Shown here: positions 48,737 through 59,937 of the stretch, piece by piece
Numbering within the stretch: the stretch's first letter is position 1
How the letters are laid out: each line of letters opens with the position of its first letter
Source of the DNA: Chaetoceros tenuissimus
Taxonomy: Eukaryota; Bacillariophyta; Thalassiosirophyceae; Chaetocerotales; Chaetocerotaceae
Length of the DNA stretch: 64,000 nt
Direction of reading: 5' to 3'
Assembly: GCA_021927905.1 (NCBI GenBank)
Contig: BLLK01000069.1
Coordinates: 3,224,001-3,288,000, forward strand
Notes under the pieces: generated by a model
Seen by the model: only the letters and a program-made list of their open reading frames with translations
Database searches by the model: none
What the model was told of the DNA's origin: nothing
Program-made: the position numbers and the translations under genes

Positions 48737-51700
48737 TTAGCATGAAACAATTGATGATGAGTAACTGCAGTCTTCATCCTTATTGCTGTCATCGCTCTCA
48801 CTGTAGCCGTAGTCATAGTAATCACTGTTGACACTACTTCTGAGGTCAGCAACTGGATTAGTTTCAAACAAAACATCTCCTTCATTGATGATTGGATTTT
48901 CAATGTCATGCATCTTTTGCTCCGATTGAAAATTTTCAGCACCTCTATTTGAAGGCACATTCTCTATTAATCCATTGTCGCTGAAAATATCTTTCTTTTT
49001 ACTGCTTCTGGTTGCTTGCGCTCCAATGTATGCTCGCCAAGGGTCTGTTTCAGGTCCAGTAATGTTTGTACAAGGACAGTATGTACCCTGGTTCACAATT
49101 CCTCTTATAGATGAATGCCCCAAAGTCACTTGATCGAATTCGACATGGTGTCCGCTAATGTGAGAAGCATCAATTATTGTCTCATCTTCAATCGTGAGAT
49201 ATTGGTATTCATACAGTGCTTGATCCATCACGATCACGCGCCCTTTGATCTGCACTCCTAAAAATGCTAAAAGTGCATTGTACACAGAGCTACCACGAAA
49301 TGCAAGCATGGGAACTGCTGTAAGTTTGAGGAAGTGAGAAAGGCGCATGCATGATAAGAACAAAAATTTATTTGATGCTTCTGAGGAGTTCGTCTTTGTC
49401 ATTAGAGCAAATGGCTGTAGTATACGGACTATTGCGGCTAAAGCCATGACTTGCATTATCAACCCAATCATCAATAATGGAACCGCAAGCGAAATAGACT
49501 TTGGCTTCCAACATAGGTTCCATATCTCATATGATGGGATCAAGGAGCACAGTATTCCTCCCATCACTATAGACAAATGAAGAAAAGCTATCTTTGCATT
49601 TATCCAAAGCGACTGCGTAAAACCAAAGATTGGAGCTCTTCTATCAGACCCATCAATATTCTTATTTATTTTTGAATATGGAGAAATAGATGCATTTGCG
49701 ATTCGAAGGTGATCATTATTTGTGGCAATTTTGCACCCATAGCCAATACTACTTTTCTCAATATTTATTTGATACAGAAAATCGTTGTCCTCCACATCGA
49801 AGATGCATGTAGACATGAACGACTCCTTCATTTTCACAAGATCAACTTTACTAGGTGGAATCCACTCGGGCGTTGCAAGGCGAGTTGTCATATCAATGTC
49901 CATGCCATGCAACTTCAAAATGATATTCCAGATAGTACCACCAAATGCTGTTATTTCAATGAGCTCGAGAGAATTGACAAAGTGCCAATCAGCTGCCCAA
50001 TGACTAATTTCTTTCCATAAAGAATGGTTTATCTTTCCTGGCTTTCTTCTTCCTACTAAGATCCATTTTAAAAGAACACTAGTCGCGATGGATGCATATG
50101 CAAACCATAGTATAAGCAAACACCACATCAACAACGAAGAATATCTCCATTGTGGTAAATGAGGTACCCATAAGTACTGGCCAAGCAACACAGTAGCAAA
50201 AAAGAGATACAGCTCACACACCAACCACATCACCTTTAAAATACCTAGTACAAACTCGTTAATCTCATCCTTGTATGGTGTAGACTTTCCAGTGATGAAT
50301 GCAGGATTCCCAACAACTTCCGATAACTCTGGTACTTGTCCACCTTCAGGAACTACGGATAAGCTTTCCACATACGATCCATCGCCAGTGGAAGATCCTG
50401 GAGAAACCATACCTTTGATTTTACACGCATTACCAATCAGTATCGGTCGAAATCGGAGGGATGGGCCTTCTTCTTCAGTCCAAGTGCTGAACTTACGACA
50501 GTTGATCGGATGACTGATTGAGCTAAAGCCTTCAATAGTCACAAGGTCAAACTCTCGAATAAACGCATCTATTGGAGCACGTATGTTGATCTTGGCACCT
50601 AGGGCAATATAGAATGCATTCAATAGAGGCGTATCAAGCATGAATTTGCCTACCCAAGCTTCCCAAAGTGCAACTGCTCTATCAACCAACCACCACTGTA
50701 CATAAGCAAGCGATTGTACTTGCAGTTTCCCTTCTTTATATTTTCCAATTAATATCCATTTCATCAAAATCACACAAACTGAGAAGGACAGCATCCACAC
50801 TGGAATAATGATTGGAATCCAGATCCAATCAACGCTTAATGGTGCTTCAATAGTAGGAATATTGACATAAATGTCCAAGTGCATGAAGAGCTTCCCAGTA
50901 TAATATGCTGGTACTATCCCAAACGAAAACATCAATAGCAACATCAACCCACCGAGCAGCTGCAGCAAACCAAGCCAGAACCATGAGATTCTCGATGATT
51001 CAATTTCAGGAATATCTCTTAGCTCTGAGATGATGGGAACGCCTTTGGACCCATGAATGAATGCCTTCAAATCAGCAGGAGAAGGATATAGCTCAAAGGC
51101 GTCAGGAGATAAAGCTACAGGAAAAGCATATGAGAATGCATCGCGCAGCTGTACTGACATCATTGAGGACATGCCCAAGTCATCCCAAGATTGATCAAAG
51201 TTGATATTTGTGCCAAAGTAGGAATAAATGATTCTATCAAAAGCATCGGTACTTTCTTCTTCTAGATTAGAGTCGATAGAAGATGAGGTTGCAGTGTGTG
51301 TAGTCTTTCTATTCTTGAGTGGCGTATGACCTGTATGAATGTAGATAACATCGAAGTGTCCACTGTGAAAGGCTGTCCTTGTTGCCTTTCTTTGGATTTT
51401 GCCACTTGTAGTTTTGCAAATGGTTCTTTCCTTGATAGCAACAACCTTCGATGGCACGATACCTACACTTTTCATCACTGTGTCACATACTTCTGCTGTA
51501 ACCTCATGAACAGAACTTTCATGCGAATTGCGAACCTCAAATACAATCTCCAGATCCCCATCAGTTCCAACATCGTCCGACGAGAAAGCGGCTACACAAC
51601 CAGGTCTCACCCCAGACGATGCATTCTCTACAGCATGTTCTATATCCTGTGGGTAATAGTTGACACCATTAACAATTATGATATCTTTCAAGCGACCACA

Positions 51701-53265
51701 TCTATTTGCAAAATAATGAGGGACACGAAGAAGAATAGTTACAATGAGAAGAATAAAATTGTTGTTACTCACATATACAAATATCCATCCTCCATAAAAG
51801 CAAGATCTCCTGTTCGAAGATATTGCTTTTCATCGTTACTCAGCTTTGCGTGAAAGACTTCTTGCGTGAGTTGAGGTCTGCCAAAGTAGCCTGAAGTGAC
51901 GGATCGACCCGAGAGCCATAATTCCCCAACCTCTTTCTCCTGTACTTGAGTCAAAGTGTTTGTATCAATGATCTTTATGGTTTGGCCTTTTGGGAAACAA
52001 GACTTATGTCCTACTGCTACGAGTGATGTCGAGCCATTTGGTGTATATGTAGACATTTTGTATTCAAAGAGGAACGTCACACCTACAACTGATTCTGCTA
52101 GTCCATATGCACCAACAAACCAGTCGTCATTCAAACCATACTGCTTGAAAGCTTGCTCAAACATGGCTTTCGTATCGGTTTGAATTGGCTCTGCTGAGTT
52201 TTGCATGTATTTCAGTGATGTAAGGTCTAGGTTTGGTATTGGCTCTCTGTGAGTCCTTGCTTTAGCTTCCATGAACTTTCGGGCAGTCAGTCTGAAAGCA
52301 AAGTTTGGAGCAACGGTCCAGTTGACACGGAGCTTCGACATGAGCTCAATCCAAAGCAGTGGGTTTTGCACAAACGTGATTGGTGAAATCATATTGCATT
52401 TCCATCCTCCAGCAAATGGTGCAATGACAGCGTAAACGAGTCCCTATCATATTTTTGTCAGTGAGTTCATATTAAATTAGTAACGCATAAATGCCCAACG
52501 AAACTCACTCACCATATCATGGTACTGTGGAAGCCAAGAAAAGCCCATAATCTCATCTGGCTTGATTCCTTGCTTCTCTAATTGAGGCTGTGCTCCATCA
52601 TGGATAGCCTTGATGTTTGCATGCAAGGATCGAAATGAGACCATGACACCCTTTGGATCTCCAGTACTTCCAGATGTATACTGCATAAACGCCATATCTT
52701 CTAGAATCATTGAGTTTTCATTGTCCAAGAAAGATGACTGTGGGTTCTGAGTATTAAAGCCCATTCCATCATATCTCTTCATATTCTTTGCCATCTTTGG
52801 ATGAACTTTCCAAGTCACATCCTTAGGCCATAGATGTCTAGTCTTGGCAAGAGGATTGATACGCAAGAGATTGATTGTACTATCAATCATAACAAGCTTC
52901 GGTTTCGAGTCATCGATAACTTTATTCATCTTATCAAGAGACTTGGTCATATTGGAAGGCGAAGGTGGATAGATAAGTACAGCTACTACACCTGCACGTA
53001 GACATCCTAGAAAAGCAGCGAAGAACTGCAACCCAAAGTTGTAGCAAAGGATCACTCTATCTCCTTTGGATAGATGATGATTTGCGAGAAGATCATGTGC
53101 GATGTATCCAGCTTCATTCCATAGCTCATTGAATGTGTATTTGAGTTCAGGTTTTCCATGTTTGTCGTACCAAGTGGCGAAGGTAGAGTTACCTTTTCTA
53201 TCTACAGTGTCTTGTAGTGCTTGAAGGAAGTTTTTTCCCTCTTCGATTTGAGATGATGCAAGCAT
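48737..53265 (-). CDS. FAAL-ACP-membrane synthetase of the poly-lysine-synthetase (Pls) type
   Basis: Three exons on the minus strand, 53265-52513, 52443-51773 and 51701-48737, give 1,462 residues; junctions restore QYHDMGLVYAV and DGYLYICGRLKD. The adenylation domain (about 1-600) has YTSGSTGDPKGVM, YGLAESVVG, YLRTGDLAFMEDGYLY and a final SGKIQRKATR, in the style of fatty-acyl-AMP ligases. A carrier domain (about 620-690) has WDDLGMSSMMSVQL, with Ser653 or 654 as the expected phosphopantetheine site. The rest holds six membrane helices (WFWLGLLQLLGGLMLLLMFS, WIWIPIIIPVWMLSFSVCVI, and four more) and soluble parts with hexapeptide-like turns (GNACKIKGMVSPGSSTGDGS; HISGHHVEFDQVTLGHSSIR). This matches the terminal module of bacterial Pls-type NRPS-like enzymes. 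Product unknown. Confidence 0.85.
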
Positions 53266-54573
53266 TATTTCTTTACAGATCCAAACCTTTTCCAGTATAC
53301 GAGCAGCAGTCGAGAGAGCGTTTCGGATTTCTTTTCAGCAAAATTGAAAGAAAAGACAAATTTTACGTTAGTAGAAAACAAGCAAGTTTGGAAGGTATGA
53401 ATGAAAACGTATCTAAAGCATATGGACAAAGAGGGAACAAAGGTTACATACACTTACATCAAGTGAAATATTTATAAAGTATCTTTTTATGCCTGAATGA
53501 GGGATGGGTTCGGGTTGGAAAAATAGGAGAATTTGCCTCAATTGTATCTTAAGTAATAGTCCAATTTTACTACAATTAATGAGAATTCCAATGCGTTCAC
53601 TTCTGAAATGTGTCAAGTTTCAATCGAAATTATTAATGAATGTACGTACCCAATTTATTAGCACATATGAGAAGTCCAATGCCTCCTCTCTGACCATCCA
53701 CATCTACATTCAACATTAAACATTCCACATTCAACGATATCTTTTCTCTTTGATTAGTTAGAAATTCAACGATATCTTTTCTCTTTGATTAGTAGAAGTA
53801 CTGCGTTAGTATCCTCATGAAAACTCGAAATAAATGATGATGACTTTTGTATGCCATTTCAAAACCAATAGTAGTAGAGTACCTGACTGTAGATGACTAC
53901 GTACACCACTCTCTTTTCTGATCAGTTCTTATCATGGTGTTATATGGTAGACTTTCACCTCATCAATTGCGACAACTATTCTGCACATATTGGATTAGAT
54001 CCAGGCTTCTCATCTCGGGAACAATCATCCACGAATTTAAACAATAAAATTACTTGAAGCTATCGCCACACGTACATCAAAGAAGAACCATGATAGCAGA
54101 CAACAGCAGATAAGTGAAGTAAAATCAAGCCGATACCATAGACAATAGGATATTTTTCTAGTCTGTTATAATTTCTAATCTTCTAGTCTATTACACCCTG
54201 TGCATTCTTTTAAGGGATAGAATCCTAAACTTAACTAGACTATCACTTGGCTTTCTCTCTCCTTTCTCTCTTGACAAAAAAATGAAATAAGAACCTCTCG
54301 TAAGTATGTACAAAAACAACAATGACGTCGACTGAAAGGCCTACTTGACTATCAATGAGCAAGAATCACTATGCCCGACTTGCCCTTTTTGGCTTCAAAC
54401 ACATAACAACACGTAGTGCAGTAGGTCAGAGTCGGTCTCAAAGTCGGTCATTCACACATTAGAGATGCTGAATGCTGAGGCAAAAGAAGAACAATTAATA
54501 GAAGAATGATCAAGGAGGTATACAATTGCATAAAAGAAGAATCCATTCACAATCAGCATCTATCACCCTATCA
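53266..54573. other. 1.3 kb divergent intergenic region
   Basis: Shared upstream region of the Pls-like gene (minus) and VPS36 (plus). No gene could be supported. A 30-base direct repeat lies at 53729-53793. Confidence 0.5.
53729..53793. repeat. 30-base direct repeat, two copies
   Basis: ATTCAACGATATCTTTTCTC followed by TTTGATTAGT occurs at 53729-53758 and again at 53764-53793 without mismatch. Confidence 0.93.
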
Positions 54574-56050
54574 ATGGCAAGATATTCACCTCTAGTAACT
54601 TTACCGAAGCAGACGCTGACCGAGTCAGGTCTACTGGCTCTTGATTCGTCCGACTCTGAGGTGCAACTCATCACAAGAAGTTTCATAGAACTTCGAAGCT
54701 TATCACCGATTCCTCTGCCTGTACCAGCATCTGCAGCTACAAACATTGATCCCAATACTACCCCTTGGTCAGATAGAGATAAAGATCTTACAGTAACAGT
54801 GACTACCCATCGCATCGTCTTTCAAACGAAATCTTCATCGCACTTTTTACATCACTGTGCTGTCCTTCCAAATGAAGATGGAGTTCAAGCAACTGGCGGT
54901 GGTTGGACTTCCAATAGAAGTTACAAAATACATTTGCAGTCCATTACACATGGAGACTTTTATATGATTTTTAGATCTGGACAAAAAGATCGGGATGCAG
55001 TTTTAAAACAGTTGAGTCAGGCACTCAAGAGACGTCAATGGGAAGAGGCATACAATTCGTCGACCTCGGCAAAGATGGGGATGCACAGTCATGGTAATAC
55101 TCAGACATCGTATCAAACTACTAGTGTTGGCATTGATGCTATTTTAAAAAGGAATCAAGATCGTCATGACCGTGCCAAAAAATTGACTCAAGATGCTTTT
55201 GGAAAAGGTGCTTCCTCACATAAACACAAGGTTTCCAAAGATGACAAGTCCAAGGAAGTTGAAACGCTATTTCGGGAAGCAAAAGAGTTGACTGCTATTA
55301 TACACAAGTATGTAGCGACGTTGGAAAAGGATAAGAGGAATCAAAGTAATGGTGACGAAGGAGAAGATACTACGGAACTGACTGATATGTTACAAGATAT
55401 GGGAATGATTACTGCATTGACCAAGAAAACTGCTGGTGATCAATATCATGAATTATTGGCGAGACAAATTAGTGACTTTCTGAAGCAGAATAGAAAGTTT
55501 AGTATTCGGAAGGGAGGCTGTGGCATCATGACTCTTACAGATGTTTACTGTCTATATGTAAGTAAAGTCTGAAACTTTTTGCGCATGTATTTCATACATG
55601 GTGACTGTTTTCTAACTCTCCTCAAAGAATCGGGCTCGTGGAGCAAATATGATTTCACCTGAAGATTTGTTGGAAGCATTAGGTCAGATGGAAGCATTGA
55701 AATTAGGTATGAAACTGAGAGAGTTCGAAGATACTCATGTAAAAGTTTTGCAAGAAACTGGATTTGACGATTCTGTAATGTCGAAGAAGCTATTGGAATA
55801 TATTGACGAGAAGGAAAAAGAAAAGAGTAAAGAAAATATTACTTCAGTTACAGATGGTTTCAAAGCATTTTTTGGGCAGAGTACTGGCATGAAAGTGTAT
55901 GTTGGTGTTACAGCATTAGAAGCTGCTCGTGTTTTGAAAATTTCTCCGATATTGGCCAATGAACAATTGCTATCGGCAGAGAGAAGTGGATATTTATGTA
56001 GAGATGTCACTGTTGAAGGTACAAGATTTTTCCGAAATCTCTTTGTATAA
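54574..56050 (+). CDS. VPS36: ESCRT-II subunit VPS36
   Basis: Two exons, 54574-55557 and 55628-56050, phase 0, give 468 residues. The first ATG of the frame (54574) starts MARYSPLVTLPKQTLTESGL, the usual opening of the GLUE domain, which binds phosphoinositide and ubiquitin; the PH-like core continues with LTVTVTTHRIVFQT and a strand ending at FYMIFRSGQKDRDAVLKQL. After a helical linker, the winged-helix region appears: ARQISDFLKQNRKFSIRKGG, GIMTLTDVYCLYNRARGANM across the junction, ISPEDLLEALGQMEAL and the last domain ending in LLSAERSGYLCRDVTVEG. VPS36 joins VPS22 and VPS25 to sort ubiquitinated membrane proteins into multivesicular bodies. Confidence 0.92.
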
Positions 56051-56168
56051 TAAGACTTACTATACTTATATAAATATTTTAAAAGATATCTACGAGTTTG
56101 AAGTCAGATTGCTAAACATCTTTCTCTCGTGTTTCATAAAATGCAAAAAGTGATGAGTATATCATACA

Positions 56169-56978
56169 TTAGGTAAAAGATTCATCAACTCCATCGGATG
56201 CTTCATATTCACTGACATCATCGTCGTCGTATACCATGCTATCATCGGCTGCAGACTGGGAAGACTCCTGGTAGCTGAGATCTGAATATTCAAAGTCACT
56301 CATGACAATGTCTCCTGAGACAGTAGTGGTTCCCACTTCTGTAATCTTTGGTTTCGATGCGCTTTGGTCATCTTTCAGAGCCGCACTGTCAGAAACACCT
56401 AGTTTTCCTACTTTTGGGGCAATCTGGTTCTCTTTGTTTGGTCTCAATTCAACTCTTTTGTTTCCAATAGTGAGCTTCACTGCAGATTGCATTGCAAGAA
56501 ACATATCTCTATCATCATTGTTCCCTGTCAGCAGCATTTCTTTATCGACTGCAAGAAGGACCTGTTTCTCGCTACTTGCTAGCTCTCCTTTTCTTTTGTA
56601 TTCACGTATCCCTTCTTTTAGTAATTGAGTTTCCGTAAGTTCTTGGACTGAATCTTTACGAAAAATACTGCAATGAATGATTAGAAAACTCTTACCTTCT
56701 ATTTCCTTCAACTCTAGATCGTCACCTGTTCCGTCAGTAAATTGAACGTGAAAGTAGAGTTTCTTTTTTTTCGGATTGGTGTGATTAATTGGAAAATATT
56801 CCACCTGTCCTCTGGTAGTGACTATTTTTGCTCTATGTACAATGTCCCTCAAAATGAATTCTCCAATGTAGCAGATATACTTGCCGTATTTCTTCTTATC
56901 ACTTTCTGAAAAAGATGGGTGGTAAGCTGATGACTGAGATGTTTCGACCTTTTCTGACGAGATTTGTTTAGCTGACAT
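56169..56978 (-). CDS. Unknown acidic protein with Tudor-like stretch
   Basis: One frame of 269 residues. Residues about 28-95 contain YGKYICYIGEFILRDIVHRA and KKKLYFHVQFTDGTGDDLEL, a pattern of strands with Y-x-V-x-F-x-DG-x-x-x-D that recalls Tudor-like chromatin-reader folds; this is a weak call. A lysine-rich middle is followed by an acidic tail of Asp, Glu and Ser (DDSMVYDDDDVSEYEASDGV). No signal or membrane segment. A nuclear role is a guess from composition. Convergent with VPS36, with about 120 bases between stops. The coding frame contains an intron-like 28-base stretch near 56669-56696 that was not treated as an intron. Confidence 0.6.
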   Translation of the reverse strand: MSAKQISSEKVETSQSSAYHPSFSESDKKKYGKYICYIGEFILRDIVHRAKIVTTRGQVEYFPINHTNPKKKKLYFHVQFTDGTGDDLELKEIEGKSFLIIHCSIFRKDSVQELTETQLLKEGIREYKRKGELASSEKQVLLAVDKEMLLTGNNDDRDMFLAMQSAVKLTIGNKRVELRPNKENQIAPKVGKLGVSDSAALKDDQSASKPKITEVGTTTVSGDIVMSDFEYSDLSYQESSQSAADDSMVYDDDDVSEYEASDGVDESFT

Positions 56979-57326
56979 CTATATATCTATATTTAAAGCA
57001 TGCTTGTATAGTTGCAATTATATAAGGAACAATGATTTGATATAGTAACATTTGAACATATCGGAGCAATTTATTCACGATTTTTTCTCGCATCGTGCTG
57101 ATACTCCTCTCAATACAGCGTGAAGTGGTTTGAATTTTCATTCATGTGAGTTGCCTCTTTCAATACTTTCAAAATCTCATCGTGAACATCATGCTCTCTC
57201 ATTTGCATAAGACTGAACACGGAATGAAGGTCTGACCACGTTATTTCGAGCGTGAATGTGATTGCACTAATACCACCAAAAAGAGTTTTGCCATATTTTT
57301 ACACAATTAATGAATTGACTTTTACT
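56979..57326. other. Divergent intergenic region
   Basis: Upstream of both the unknown acidic protein and the NYN gene. No feature recognised. The frame of the NYN gene stays open upstream to 57252 but without ATG. Confidence 0.45.
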
Positions 57327-59595
57327 ATGGAAAACTCCTTCAACAGCTGGCTTCATACCAGTAATATTGAATGCATTAAGAGATGGCGCAATGAGATTAT
57401 TGCGCTTGGTCTTTCCTGGTCTGCATTTCATGGCGAAAGAAAGGAAGGTACTATTGCAACTCTTGAGAGATACGGTATACCATCTTTTGATGCTTGTCAA
57501 ATCTATAGCATCGCACGCGAACAAATTGCACGTAGTAATGCACCGATGGGGATCTTCTGGGATTTGGACGCCTTTCCTTCTGTTACTCAGTCCGAGATTG
57601 TAGCTCGTATTCGTAACTATGCTTCTAATCATGGAAGACTTGTTGTTTTTCGCTCTTACACCGGACGGGAAGAATCTTCTAATGCAAGTGATCAGATGAG
57701 AAGAGACTTGGTGCAATATGGGTGCCAGGTGGTACATGTAGACCATTCTTGGACTGAAGGCCTGGCAAGCAAATATTTGATTACCGATTCAATGGAATTT
57801 GCATACACCTGTAGGGAGATTGGAACTGTTTGTTTCATAACATGTGATAAGGCTGTGAACTATGTAGCTCAAAAGCTAAAAAAGACTGCGACCAAGTCTA
57901 TTGTTATCACGAAAGAAGGCAATGAAGACATGTTTACACATTTCGATCTTACTTTGACATGGGAGAAGGTCGTGATGCCTTCTTATCGCTCTCTTCTCGC
58001 ACCACCTCCTGGTTTCCATGCATTATCTTTTCCAGCTCCCATTGCCCGGCAGGAACAGAAATTTTCTAGTATTACAAAGTTAGAGTCCAAGCCTCAAACC
58101 TTCCAGCATAGGATCCCGGGGGGTCACAACAATTACGATGTGAATTCGCCACCTAAGATTACCGCAGGTACTAGAAGCGCAGGCATGTTATCTGAGACAG
58201 ATATTCAAAGACTAAAGGCAATCATCATTAACAATAGCCATGTAGGAAAGAGCGGAGGAAGAGGAACTCTTAAAAGCCAAGCTGGTGGAATGGTAAGATT
58301 CTGCTTTTGATTATTTAGATTGATCTTTTCCCGCCGAGGCTAACACTCCGGTGTTACAGCTACGTCAAACTTATCCAGAGAAATTTCCAAACCGTTCAGA
58401 TGTACAAATCTTCCTAGCAAATGCTATTGAAATGGGAATTGTGAGAGAGTCAACTCTTCCAGACGGTAGAAAGGTTCTCTACATCTCATCTGGTAGCCCA
58501 CAGGAAAATGTATACAAAGACGGTGTGCATATTTCAGATAATCTTCCAATGGATCTGAGCACTATACCTTCGAGAGTGGTTGAGATGGCAATTACTCTAC
58601 CTTTCATTATGACAGTTCCAAGAGTTTGTTGCCCAATTGGTACAGATTTTCCTGACAAGACCTTCATTCATTCTAGTCAGAAGTGGATCTTCCTGATGTA
58701 TCGCTCCATGGATGATATTCTTCGTGCAATGAATGGTAGAGCATGGATGAAGAATGGAACCATTGTAGACTATCGTAAAATTTTTCAATTACAGCAAGCA
58801 AGAACAGACTCACCAGATTCTCAAGTGGAGTTATCATCTTGCTCTAAGTGCAATGGACCATGCTCTCTCTCGGATTTGTTTGCTGTATCAAAGTATGCAA
58901 CTGTGTATTGTCGCTCTTGCTTTCTTTCTCAAGGATTGTGGACTTCTGAGAAGCAAGCGGCTGCAACAATGAGAGTTGTTGAGCTCCTAGAGATGATGTC
59001 ACAGAACGATGATGTGTATGTTCGATCAAGTTTGATCCGGAAGCTAATTGTTGAGAAATGGAAAGACGAGTGTATCTCGCGTGGACAGGCTGCATTATGG
59101 ATCGAGGACGCGGTCAAGGCCGATATTGCGTGTGAGTTGAATATCAAGGGGCAGAGTTCCAAAAAAAGTAAAGTAGTTTGCTTGAAGCACAACTTGAAAT
59201 GGGCTGTAGCTCAACATCCGGATGCAGATATGAAAACTGAGGCTGAAGAGAATTTCATCAGCGAAATGCTTTGGAAAAGAGGTTATTGCGTGTCCAAAAT
59301 TGAAGTCATTAAGGAGCTGAAAGCAGCATTCCCCTTGATGGACACTCCTCTGAAGCGAAATAAAATGTTTCTGAATGCTGTGAAAAATGGAAGAGCTTTT
59401 ATTGCCAAGGGCCCTCTTGGACAAGTTGTTGGTCTAAGTAGAGAAGATGCAGAGGCTGGCTTGAGTGGATTCTTTTCAAACTCCACTAATGGAATTGAGA
59501 CTCTGGAAACCACCAAGAGTGATGATAGCTCTGGATCCGATCAAAGTTTGCCTATAGGTGGGAGATTACTAATTCCAGCATCTTTTGGATGGTGA
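57327..59595 (+). CDS. NYN-domain (MARF1/Limkain-like) RNA-related protein
   Basis: Two exons, 57327-58292 and 58360-59595, phase 0, give 733 residues. Residues about 72-220 form a NYN (PIN-like) nuclease domain: MGIFWDLDAFPSV carries the first acidic pair, then LVVFRSYTGREESSNA, YGCQVVHVDHSWTEGLASKY and TVCFITCDKAVNYVAQKL, with acidic residues at the expected strand ends. The second exon begins with a small helical domain (LRQTYPEKFPNRSDVQIFLA, AIEMGIVRESTLPDGRKVLY) resembling the winged-helix OST-HTH/LOTUS type that often accompanies NYN. A possible zinc knuckle follows (CSKCNGPCSLSDL; VYCRSCF). Cleavage or binding of RNA is inferred. Confidence 0.78.
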
Positions 59596-59937
59596 AAGTC
59601 TCAACAACGAGAATGCTCAACGATCTGTGCAAAACGAAAGTTGATCGTTGATGTGATTTGAATAGAGAAACACAAGAATATGTAATTAGGCTTGATCAAA
59701 ACAAATTATTGACTATTTTCATTTGGTACTTTCACTATGTTTTGGAATTTTTTTCTCTTTGCCAAGAGATGCGTTCTCTGTTTTTTTCCAAATTTCAAAT
59801 CACTGGAATGTGTCATGTGACTCTGTGGTGTAGTCTCGGATTAGGCATAACTCCCATGTTACACAAGTGGGATATACGTAGCATCGATCATAGCATCAAC
59901 AATGATGAGAAGGAGGTCATTTGAATTACTAAAAAAA
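59596..59937. other. Intergenic region
   Basis: Between the NYN and TTLL genes. A small inverted repeat, CAACGATC at 59618-59625 and GATCGTTG at 59643-59650, lies shortly after the NYN stop and could form a hairpin in the 3' UTR. Nothing else was recognised. Confidence 0.5.

Noticed and set aside
56669-56696. A 28-base stretch on the minus strand with GTAAGA donor, CTAAT and TTGCAG acceptor inside the unknown acidic protein gene
   Set aside because: Far shorter than every other intron here, and its removal shifts the frame, whereas the unspliced frame stays open for 100 more residues.
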